A DNA stretch of 64,000 bases from Podaxis mareebaensis (lineage: Eukaryota > Basidiomycota > Agaricomycetes > Agaricales > Agaricaceae). Of this stretch, positions 1 to 9,685 are shown piece by piece. The stretch is from NCBI GenBank assembly GCA_018524725.1, contig JAEUWP010000143.1:62001-126000 (forward strand). Direction: 5' to 3'. Within the stretch, counting starts at the first letter, position 1. Every line of letters starts with the position of its first letter. The notes under the pieces were generated by a model. The model saw only the letters and a program-made list of their open reading frames with translations, was not told where the DNA came from and searched no databases. Position numbers and translations under genes: made by a program.

Positions 1-2202
1 ACGAAAATGCTGATACAGCTGGCTTCTCCTGGCTAAAGGGGCTGGCTGAAGCTGCAGATTCGAAATTACTGAAAGCACCGAACCCTTGTGCCGGCTTGAT
101 GAGTCCACCAAAAGCAGATGTGGTGGGAGCCTGATTCGTCGATGGCGTTGTATCAAACGAACCGAAGATTCCCGGTTTCGGTTTATTATCAGTGGTCCCG
201 CTGCTCTCTCCGCCTAAAGATAGACCACCAAAAGATGGGGCGGTACCATCCGACATGGATGCTTCCCTTGTCATTTCCTCGGAAGGCGGGGCCAATTGTG
301 TAGGTGGGGAAGCAGAGGATGAGCTCATAAAGCTTGGCGCGCCGAATACGTTCGATGAATCCCGCTGCGACGCAATGTTTGCGAACGCATTGCCAGAACT
401 TGCCAATCCAAATGGCGAGGGAGTCGGTTGAGAGGAGCCAAATGTTGAGGGCTGACCAAAAGTAGATGAACCTGAGGAAAGCGAACCAAATGCGGAGGAT
501 TGGCCAAATGTAGGTTGGGACGTTTGTCCGAAGACAGAAGCCGGCTGCGACGAGGTTCCGAAGACAGAACTCTGTTGCCCTGAATTGGATCCGAAAGTGC
601 CAAACGGTGAGGTGGATGGTGGCTGATTGAAGCTCGAGAGTGATGAAAGAACATTGGCAGCCTCCTTCTCGTCCATGGCAGAGTCCTGCGCAGTGTCGGT
701 GGTTACTGGCATGGTCACCGTCGCCTCAGCCATGGGAGATACCATGTTGGGGTATGGCTTGGAGTGTTCCAGATGCCAAGCCTGTAACGATCCATCATTG
801 AGATAAGCATATACTATAGGCGTCGAGCTGCTTAGATCCGTCAAGTCAACGTCCAATGCCATTAGTGTTGTCTCCTCCGTCTGCTTGTCCAGGGGCAAAG
901 ACACGGGATTTTCCTGGGATTGTTGATGCCATTGCCCACTATGACCACCAAGAATTTCCAAGTCTACGGATGCCCGATCACCAACCACAACCAGAGACTT
1001 CGAATTCTCGGCGTCCGAGTCCTCATCCCAGTGAGGAAGAACGAAGGCATGCGACTCTTGCGGGCGGTCAGTCATAGTGAAAGGATATAGCGTATCGAAA
1101 ATGGTCAAGGTATTGGACTTGGTGTCAAGGGAGACAATCTGCTGGATTGGTTCGCCCTCATTTTCTATTTGTGGCGCATAGGCCAACCTGAAGGCATATC
1201 CGGGGCTCAGCCAATTCAGACCGACCAACCGCCCTTCAGCGGTAGGAGGAATGTGTTTGTTTGGAGTTGACTTGTTGTTAGGAGCAAAAGTTAGGATGTC
1301 ACCGCTTTGCAAGCCAATGGCAAGATGTTTGCCTTTGGGAGACCAGGACACTGCATACCTTATTAGTGAGTGTAGACGAAATTGATCCCTAGGATACTCA
1401 CCTGCTACGGGTCCAGCGTTTGGATCCGTTGTCGACCAACCCCCTAGCGATTCCAGCATTGTGTTCATCAGGTGAACCACGCCATCGCTCCGCACAACGG
1501 CAAACACATCAACTAATTCAAGTTCCATTCCTGGGTTGGGGGCAATTTGACGCAAAGCTCCAGGCTGTTCGTTATATGTCCGTAAAGGACTGATGGGATC
1601 TGAACCGGACGAAAACAGTTTCGCGGTGTCGTAGACATATATTGACCCGTTGTCAACACCCACTATCAGACGTGTATCATTGTGGGCGAACGCGAGTATA
1701 GTAGGGAGTCCAATATCGAGGCTAAGATCCCGTTGAGGAAAAAAGAGGCCCTTCTCGTCCTCGCTTGCGTTCTTGAAGGAGTTGCGCAATTCCTCGAGGG
1801 GAGAAAATATGATATCTAATCAAAACAACATGAGCATATGTTGTCTTTCAACGAGATCCGAGCCACCTTGTGTGTCGCCGGTCTTCCTAATAGCAGCGAA
1901 CCACCCTTTTGTATTCGCCACAGCAAATGGACGGTAGGTTATTAAGCGATCGAGTATGAAGGGTTCAGAGAGATAAATGCGCGTCTTTTTGTTGACAAGA
2001 CGAAATGTAGGGTACTGTGGAATATGATCCGTTAGTTCGGGACGCGTGGCATTCATCCTCTACCTACATTGAAGCCTTCTGACGGACAAGACCTTCGGTT
2101 GGAGTCGACAGTAACATGAGATTGGGAAGGCCGGGCAAGGGGCGTAAGCTGTTCCGTTGTAGACGTGGATACCCCAGGATTTTGTAGGGGAGTAAAGTTC
2201 AT
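1..2202 (-). CDS. NUP159: Nucleoporin Nup159/Nup214, N-terminal part (3' end beyond window)
   Basis: Nup159 (Nup214/CAN in animals) sits on the cytoplasmic face of the nuclear pore and docks the DEAD-box helicase Dbp5 during mRNA export. The start ATG is at 2202. Exon 1 ends in SEGFN and, after a short intron (about 2008-2056), continues YPTFRLVNKKTRIYLS, matching the start of the family's beta-propeller. Propeller-like strands follow (WSPKGKHLAIGLQSGDIL, about 1300-1360), with a second intron near 1362-1401. From about 600 down to 1 the protein becomes an FG-repeat region (FGSNSGQQ, SVFGTSSQ, TFGQSSAFGS, STFGQ). The C-terminal coiled coil that binds Nup82 would lie outside the window. The family assignment is strong; intron positions inside the propeller are only partly resolved. 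Confidence 0.85.
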
Positions 2203-2416
2203 GATGGAAGCTCAGAACAGGTAGGCGGCACAAGCGACGTAATCGCTACCGTCCTTCACCTTGAACGTGCTCGGTGGTTAAGTCAGACTCAAGGTGTCTG
2301 TCGTGCACGTGACAGACAGTCACGTGTACGCGATTCTAATATTATCCTTTCCGCACCTCCACTCGGGGGCGAGTCTTAATCTGAAGTCTGATCATTGCAG
2401 CGTCCTGCCCACTACC

Positions 2417-3393
2417 ATGACCGTCATGAACCCAGATGTCCTCCTAGCACACATAGCCACTCAAACCAGAGGAAACCTGGAATTCCTCCTTTCGCAGAAG
2501 CAGCTGACCGAAAGTGAATGCCATTCACTTCTGCAGAAACTTAGGACAATTGAGGATACTTCACGAATTACTGAGCAAACCCAAAACGCCACGATAGCAC
2601 CTTCCACAGTTTCCTCCCCTGCCCCAAACACCCCTATATCACGCGCAGAAGCTCCTTACCCTGTCTCCCCAACGTCTTCCGTTCCAAGGCCTTTGTCAAA
2701 TCCTCCGGGACTTTTCCGTGTCCGAGCTATCTGGGGTTACAACGAACACAATGAGGTGAGAACCATTGGTCGGCACGTCCACAAGCTAGATATTTATTTA
2801 ATTAAGATTCCACGGGACTTATCCTTCTCTCCCGGCGATATCATTGACGTTCTCAAGGAAAATAATGGCGACTGGTGGGAAGGTCGTTGCAATGGGAAGA
2901 TTGGATTGTTTCCCTCCAACTATGTAGAGAGGATCACCTCTCCTGGTTTCCCGGCTCTACCTGCGAATAATCCTCCCGCTTGGACAGGAGAAAAGTTCAC
3001 TTCGCATGTCCCAACTCCTTACCAACCCCCTCAGTACCCTCAATCAAATCCTAGTCCCTATGCTCCACCGCCTATGACGTATCCTAACCCACCCGGACCC
3101 CCGCCAAACCAACCGCCCCAGGTCGTCGTCGCGGCTAATGAGGAACAAAATCCTAATAAGCCAAAGAAACACTTCCTCCAAGGCAAACTGGGTAACACAG
3201 TATGTCATACTTGCTGGACCGAGGTGTTGTGATGCTGAGTCGTTCGCTAGCTCGCTCATTCCGCTGTAGGTGGTGTAGGTTTTGGTGCAGGTTAGTTATT
3301 TCCATACAGAAGAACACCTTCGGCGACTTACGAGTTAACCTCAATATGACAGGTTCTGCGGTTGGAAGCGGACTTATCAACTCCATCTTCTGA
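2417..3393 (+). CDS. SH3-domain protein, Lsb1/Pin3-like
   Basis: Cytoplasmic SH3 adaptor resembling yeast Lsb1/Pin3, which bind the WASP homologue Las17 and act in actin assembly. My model has four exons (2417-2755, 2807-3199, 3251-3290, 3353-3393) giving 270 residues. The N-terminal helix (about 1-45) precedes a Ser/Thr/Pro linker. The SH3 domain lies at about residues 98-155 (RAIWGYNEHNE, IPRDLSFSPGDIIDVL, NGDWWEGRCNGKIGLFPSNY). A Pro/Gln/Tyr-rich tail follows, ending in a Gly-rich segment (AVGGVGFGAGSAVGSG) and LINSIF, as in Lsb1/Pin3. I chose the second in-frame ATG because the first one (2294) adds an unrelated leader that runs through a splice-like site before 2401. Intron 1 is 51 nt and has no stop, so its retention would keep the frame open. 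Confidence 0.85.
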
Positions 3394-3640
3394 GATTATC
3401 GCTTTTGTACCCGTTCTCGCATGTAATTCATTTCAATCGTAAAACCTTTCTTGGTGTACTTTGATACTCGCGGCAGGTTTCTTTCGGCATGGTATCGTCC
3501 ACTTCGGGTGTCCTTGAAAACTACCTTCCCCATAAGTGACACAACCCTGAGTTCCGAGAAAACATATTACATAAGTATGGAGGTCATTTCCTCATCTGTA
3601 GACTGCCTCCATCTCCCAGCCTTGTAGCACCTTAGTGACT

Positions 3641-4655
3641 ATGAATCGTGTCAATATTCCCGCAATCCCTCAAGTTGTCCTCGATGGCCTTTCTGAAGAA
3701 TCCAGAGTTTCAATCCGGAGGCTGGTCATTTTTCTCTCCAACGCCAAGCTGCCTGATCTGTCCGTTGGTTACTCCGTCATCTACCTGGCTCATTCACATA
3801 AAGCAATCCTTCTCTGTTCAGTGCACCATATCCCAGGACCAAGTTAGCGGCCGTCCTTGTACTCATGTATGAAGAGGAAGGACAGCTTCGTGTTCTGTTG
3901 ACAACCAGATCCAAGACATTACGAACGCACGCTGGACAGACTGCTCTTCCAGGTGGAAAGGCTGATGAAGCAGATAACAACCTTGTGGAAACTGCGGTAT
4001 GTTATTGCCACCATCTGCAACTGATGTCTAATCTCCATCAAAGTTTCGTGAGGCATACGAAGAAGTACGATTACCGTTGAATTGCCCGTATATCTACCCA
4101 ATCGGCCTCTATGAGCCTTTCCTGTCGTTACACAAGCTCCTTGTTACCCCTGTGTTCGCGCTCTTGACTCGGAAAGATATACTTGGTCAGCTTCGACCTT
4201 CTGAAGGGGAGGTTGCGAGAATTTTTAGTCACCCTTTAAAGGCAATCCTGGATCCACGTCTTTCTGAAAACGAGGCCTCTCTTGCAGAAGTAGGGAGCGA
4301 AGATTGGCCGTATGAGACTACTTATTATGTACGACAACGATTCTAAATTTGTCTGAATTAGCTGACCCTTAAGCTTTAGAACTCGAGTGATTCCGCAGTC
4401 GCGATGCTCGGCAACACGACATACAGAATGCATCGCTTTCGAACTATGGCCTCCCCGATTAAGGGACTTACTTCCGATATTCTGGTAAGACTACGTTTGC
4501 AATCCCACGTGTGGATGCATGATTCTCATATATTCGGGCTCCCATGATAGATCAAGGCGGCCGAAATTGCTTATGGGGAACCAACTGTCTATGAACGGTT
4601 TGCCCCTGGCCAAATCCGAGGATTCGACGCGGTGCTCACGGCTTTATCAAACTGA
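3641..4655 (+). CDS. PCD1: Nudix hydrolase, coenzyme A diphosphatase (Pcd1/NUDT7 type)
   Basis: Predicted to split CoA and oxidised CoA into 3',5'-ADP and phosphopantetheine, a peroxisomal housekeeping role in yeast Pcd1. Exons read MNRVNIPAIPQ, then LAAVLVLMYEEEGQ and RVLLTTRSKTLRTHAGQT, then the CoAse signature LPGGKADEADNNLVETA, spliced to FREAYEEVRLP. Introns are near 3996-4044, 4328-4378 and 4486-4553; the first one (about 3760-3831) is less certain. The C-terminal exons give YRMHRFRTMASPIKG and IKAAEIAYGEPTVYERF, and the frame stops at 4655. The Nudix box normally reads REUXEEXGU; here the Gly after EEV is Arg, while the metal-binding glutamates are present. I did not see a clear C-terminal peroxisomal signal (the end is LTALSN). 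Confidence 0.85.
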
Positions 4656-4853
4656 AGGAAGCACTCAACGGACCAGCTTTCCTACATTCGGATAGACTAT
4701 TGTATAGCGAATAGTATTCGGCGTTATACCTGCAAGCAGGGACGGGGAACAACATACAGAAGTATAAGGTTCAATTTAGGCAACTGTTGTCGCTTGTGCG
4801 CGGGAAAGGAATCTGGGAATCTGGACACACCAAATCAGATGGTAATCCATATG

Positions 4854-4861
4854 TATAAATA
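4854..4861 (+). promoter_or_regulatory. TATA-like box
   Basis: The sequence TATAAATA lies 89-96 bp upstream of the chosen ATG at 4950, a plausible distance for a fungal promoter. This rests on the motif and its position only. Confidence 0.35.
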
Positions 4862-4949
4862 GTTGTGCTTTGATGGCACGCCGCCACATCGATAATTCTA
4901 CAGCTTGTATTCCTCTTGCATACTCCGCCACACTGCATCCTCCACGTCC

Positions 4950-6539
4950 ATGCCTTCCATACCTCCCTACTCGTCGACCTTCAACCCGTTCAGCATGGAT
5001 TCTCCACCCTCAATCTCCAGGCCTCTTCCTTCATCGACATCGGAGCACTCGCGCCGGGGAATAGTCGCTCATCATCTCCCAAATACGTCCTATCGAGGGA
5101 CTTTGCCTCAACAACGACAACATTCATCCAGACTTTCACCTAGTAGTCAGGATTCATGGACTTATAACCCAGTCTTTGGGATTGTTCACTCATTCTCTGG
5201 TTGCTGTTCCGTCTGCAATGCATATGTGGATCATGTGGTAACCGCCATGAATCGTGGCGACGTCTCTTTCACTCAAGCTGTTGAAGCGCGCAAGGATAGT
5301 CAGGATATGTTCTTCATGGACGGTTTTGGTGAAGGCATGCGCCATCAACGGGACAACGACTTGCAGCTGAACCAGGAAAATGAACATCTTCGATCCAAGC
5401 TGGACACTGCCACGACCGAGAATGAATCCTTGCGCAAGGAGCTTGACCAAGTCAAGCAACGACTGGCTAATCTTGAGGAGTCCATGCGCCTAAAAATTTC
5501 CTCAACTGGTCCCATGGCTGGCCTCCCATCTCGCCCGTCACCGTCTACTTCGGGTTCGTTTGGTCTAGGAAGCCGAGATTCTTCTATTGGATCATTCATG
5601 GAATTACAACATCGCATCGGCCAAGACACCAACCTCACCTCTCCTAGGCCTTTGTTTGCAAAGACGGAACCACACGAGACACGGATCACGACCACGCTGA
5701 ATGAGAGGCAGCCGAATCAAGTCGATGACCCTACCCAACCATTCCAATCCACTTATGCGTCTGTGGCCTCAGGCCACACTTCCGGGAACCCTGATTCCCA
5801 CAGTCCACCAAACCTGCCCCCGAGGCCTTGGCTCTCCGAATCATCGCCAAGTTCCAGAGCCCATCAGCAACCCCCAACCACCAGTACACGGGATCAACAC
5901 GACAAGCCTCGCATGAGACACCCAAAGACAATGAAGGAGCTAAAAGATCTTATGGACCTCGCCCGTGAACCGACCAGTGAGGGAGCCGCTGCCTTAGCCG
6001 TCGTAAAAAGTGTTTGCTCGCGTGCACATAGTACTCCTCGAGACAACAAGACTTTTATGCAACGTTGGATTCTTATGAACTGGAAGAACCCCTACGCGAC
6101 CGCCTCCAACACCTCTTCTGCATCCGCTGCTGACGTCAAGCCGAACCCTCGCATTGACGACCCTGTGGATGTCTGGTATGAGTATCTCTGCACTCATCCC
6201 CATTCATGGCCCAAGGGTGTCCGCAAGGACGAACTTGGTCGGCCCGTCATGTCCGATCTTATTGCTAATCGAGCAGTGGCACGAATGAGACCAACGGACT
6301 CAGCGGCGTCAAGGAATGATTATATCGCTCATGTCACGGACATGTTCGCTGTTCCAGGAATGTACAAGCACCTCGTGGAGAGGAACAACTTCGTTATCGC
6401 TTCCGAGGTTTCCTACCGACCGTTTACTGGGCCCATCACCGCCGAAAATATTGCTCGTCATTTTGCCGAGTCTGGGTTTACGCTCAATGATGCCACCACA
6501 AACTTCGAGCCTTGGGCGAAGCACTATAAAGAGTGTTGA
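4950..6539 (+). CDS. Hypothetical coiled-coil protein with a charged C-terminal domain
   Basis: An intronless gene of 529 codons, unusual among intron-rich neighbours. I do not recognise the family. Residues 1-70 are Ser/Pro-rich. A compact segment then contains VFGIVHSFSGCCSVCNAYVD with three cysteines. A coiled coil follows at about 125-185 (LNQENEHLRSKLDTATTENE, LRKELDQVKQRLANLEE). A long Ser/Thr/Pro/Gln-rich low-complexity region runs to about residue 325. The C-terminal 190 residues look folded: MKELKDLMDLAREPTSEG, MQRWILMNWKNPYA, VWYEYLCTHPHSWPKGVR and HFAESGFTLNDA. The first ATG of the frame, at 4950, is used. The layout (coiled coil, disorder, folded end) could suit a scaffold or nuclear protein, but this is only inference. 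Confidence 0.75.
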   Translation: MPSIPPYSSTFNPFSMDSPPSISRPLPSSTSEHSRRGIVAHHLPNTSYRGTLPQQRQHSSRLSPSSQDSWTYNPVFGIVHSFSGCCSVCNAYVDHVVTAMNRGDVSFTQAVEARKDSQDMFFMDGFGEGMRHQRDNDLQLNQENEHLRSKLDTATTENESLRKELDQVKQRLANLEESMRLKISSTGPMAGLPSRPSPSTSGSFGLGSRDSSIGSFMELQHRIGQDTNLTSPRPLFAKTEPHETRITTTLNERQPNQVDDPTQPFQSTYASVASGHTSGNPDSHSPPNLPPRPWLSESSPSSRAHQQPPTTSTRDQHDKPRMRHPKTMKELKDLMDLAREPTSEGAAALAVVKSVCSRAHSTPRDNKTFMQRWILMNWKNPYATASNTSSASAADVKPNPRIDDPVDVWYEYLCTHPHSWPKGVRKDELGRPVMSDLIANRAVARMRPTDSAASRNDYIAHVTDMFAVPGMYKHLVERNNFVIASEVSYRPFTGPITAENIARHFAESGFTLNDATTNFEPWAKHYKEC

Positions 6540-7031
6540 AGTCTTCCCATCAATTCTTCACCTTTGATATACAAAGGAGCTTTTTGTTTAGCCCCTTTCT
6601 CGAATGTACCTATATTCGATACCATATCATCCCCATACTCCTTTTGCCCCTTGTGTCGGCCAGTCGGTTTGTTGTTTGCCCGTTTGCCGTTGCTCTTGTA
6701 TAGACTGGTTTATCGTCTCGTTTCTCCATGTATGCCCATACCCCTTTATTCTTGTTCTCCCTGATCTCTGTTGGAAATCATTTGTCCGCTTGTATATCTT
6801 CTTTTTGTCTCGCGTGTAAAGTACATGGGTGCCCTCAGTATTACCTGGATAGTTTTTGGGACTTTTGGAGTATCACATACTACATATAAGTAGCGTGAGA
6901 ACGGACACCGGGTGATTATGGGTCGCTGCGTCGGAAAAATATCAGAGGTGCTTAAACCAGCCTAACGCTGTATCAACCTCTGGCCGTAACCAAGGTGATG
7001 CTGCACTAATTTCGGCGCTTTTGGGGGCAAG
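6540..7031. other. Intergenic region, 492 bp
   Basis: A T- and CT-rich stretch follows the upstream stop and probably holds its 3' UTR. The last part is the promoter of the biotin gene. I see no gene. Confidence 0.6.
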
Positions 7032-9685
7032 ATGTCGTCGCTTTTCAAAAATCTCAGAGTTCACCAAATATTTGGTTCCAACACCGATGTCGGAAAGACC
7101 ATCTTGACCACTGCTCTCGTCAACGCTTCGGTTGCAAGGAAGACACCTGTTTACTACCTCAAACCCGTGAGCACTGGTCCGCCTGAGGATGCCGATGATG
7201 GGTACGTGTTTGTAACACGTCGGGTAAAGTCGTTAGCTGATGACTGACACAGACATATCAAACGCTACACGAAGTCGAGCCTTGTCCATGCAGATTGCCT
7301 GTTTCGCTACGATGAACCCGTTAGTCCACATCTTGCCGCGAAACTGAAAGCTAAAGATGATACTCTGTCTGAGGTATGCGTGTTATTAAATTCTCCGCAT
7401 GTTCGGGAATGCCGACTCAAGAGCCATGATGTTTAGATCCCAACCGACCAGACCTTTATTAACACTATTGCCAATCGTATCAGGCAGTATGCGGGCGGAG
7501 GACAGAAATATGCCCATGTATATTTAGAAACGGCAGGAGGTGAGATTGCATCGTCGAGAATGTGAACTATCTATGTTCGCATGGAGAGTGAACATCACGC
7601 AAGAACCCAGCTGACCTAACTATCAAGGCATTCACAGTCCTTCTCTCACTGGGACAACACAAGCCGACTGCTATAGGCCGCTTTTTCTACCGACTGTTCT
7701 AATCGGAGACTCGAGACTGGGCGGAATATCGTCAACTATTTCGTCTTATGAATCGCTCCTCTTACGAGGTTATATCATCGATGCTGTTCTTCTCTTCCGA
7801 GACGAATATTACCGGAACTGGGAGTATTTGGAACCGTATTTCGCGGAAAAGGGCATACGCCTATCTGCTATTGACCCTCCACCTACTCGACTGTCCGATC
7901 CCGCCGCAGATCGTCAATCCACGCAGAAGTATTACGACGATTTGATTGCCGGCCCCACCTCGACCGGGATAAATGCTGTCATTGATCATCTGGATCAATG
8001 TCATATCAAACGCCTTGACGAACTCGCATCGATGCCCAGGCGTACCCTCGACACGGTTTGGTGGCCATTCATTCAGCACGGCCTAGTGAAAACAGAGAAA
8101 GACGTCACAGTCATTGACAGCGCATATTCCGACTTCTTCAGCGTTTATCGGCCACAGGAGGACACCAGTGAAGCTCAGTCTACTACCACATCATTGCTTG
8201 TACCAGAATTCGACGGTTCCGCGTCATGGTGGACGCAAACCGTGGGTCATGCACATCCATCCCTTACTCTCGCTGCTGCGAGGGCAAGCGGACGATACGG
8301 TCATGTTATGTTTCCTCAAGCGACACATCTCCCTGCACTAAACCTGGCTGAAAGACTTGTTCGTGACGGGCCCGGGAAGGGTTGGGCCTCTCGTGCATTC
8401 TTTTCCGATAACGGATCCACCGGAATGGAAGTCGCATTAAAGATGGCCCTTCGCGCTTATGCTGCCAGGAACAATGTAGCCGAGCCAGACAAAAAACGTC
8501 TGGGTGTCCTTGGCTTGAACGGGAGCTATCACGGTGACACAATCGGCGCAATGGATGCTTGTGCGGAAGGCGTCTATACGTGCGAGTGGCATGATGCCAA
8601 GGGATTCTGGTTCGAACCTCCGTCTGTTGGTATCGTCAACGGCAAACCTAGTGTCACTTTGTCGCCGGCGTTGAGCAGACTGGTGGGAGAACAGGTCCTC
8701 CCTGCCCCCTCGCTATCCTGGATCTACGATGTGGGAGCACGATTGCAGACTCCCTTGGCCGCGGTGTATCGAACTTATATCAAGGAAACACTGGAAGAGC
8801 TTGAGAATCAGGGGCAGAAGTTTGCTGCTCTTGTGCTTGAGCCTCTCGTTATGGGTGCTGGTGGAATGATCTTTGTTGACCCGCTCTTCCAACGGCTCAT
8901 GGTGGATGTCGTTCGTTCACAAAAGAATACCGACGGTCCGTCCACTTGGTCCGGCCTTCCTGTTATTTTCGACGAAGTGTTCGTTGGACTGCATCGTATT
9001 GGTATGGAGAGCACTGGCCCACTGCTTGGTGTCTATCCAGACATCTCTGTCAACGCCAAAATTCTCACAGGCGGCCTTGTCCCACTTGCAATCACTCTCG
9101 CGTCGGAGTCAATTTTCCAGGCATTCTGGGGTGATAGCAAAGCCGCTGCGTTGCTGCATGGTCACTCATACACTGCCCACGCCATTGGCTGCGAAGTCGC
9201 CAATGAAACGCTGAAGCTAATCGATACCCTCAAGACCAGCGAGGACTGGCAGGCTGCACAGGCAAGCTGGACGAACGGAATACCTTCCCCGAGCCAAGTT
9301 TGGAGTTTTTGGGACCCCGGTTTTGTTCAGGCAGTATCGGAATTACCAAATGTAGAGAGCGCGATGACACTTGGATGTGTTTTCGCAATTAAATTGAAAA
9401 GCGGCCCAGACTCCGGTGTGTTAAGATCCCATTTTCCTTCTGTGTTGAGACAGTACTGATACTTGGTCAGGTTATACTTCGATGTCAGCACAGGCCATGT
9501 TTGAACCTCTAAAAACCTCCACGCCCAATGCCAATGAATTGTCGGCTGCGCCTGGTGGTGCGCCTTTCACTACTCATTATCGAACGCTTGGAGATATCGC
9601 ATACTTCATTACCAGCCTCAACACTCGTTCGTCTGTCGTAAGATCTGTGGAGGACAAGATATGGCGTATTTTGCAAGATTCATGA
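7032..9685 (+). CDS. Bifunctional dethiobiotin synthetase / DAPA aminotransferase (BioD-BioA fusion)
   Basis: Catalyses two successive steps of biotin synthesis: amination of 8-amino-7-oxononanoate to DAPA (PLP-dependent, BioA half) and ATP-dependent ring closure to dethiobiotin (BioD half). Five exons (7032-7201, 7253-7373, 7437-7539, 7628-9415, 9471-9685) give 798 residues with consistent phases. The BioD half is N-terminal, with P-loop FGSNTDVGKTIL at about 15-26, YYLKPVSTGP, and ETAGGIHSPSLTGTTQAD. The BioA half begins near residue 300 with RTLDTVWWPFIQHG. It shows SWWTQTVGHAHPSL, FFSDNGSTGMEVALKMALRA, GSYHGDTIGAMD, VIFDEVFVGLHRIG and, at the PLP lysine, AKILTGGLVPLA. The end is FTTHYRTLGDIAYFITSLNT. 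This order of halves matches fungal and plant fused enzymes. Location is probably mitochondrial as in plants, but I see no clear presequence. Confidence 0.93.
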
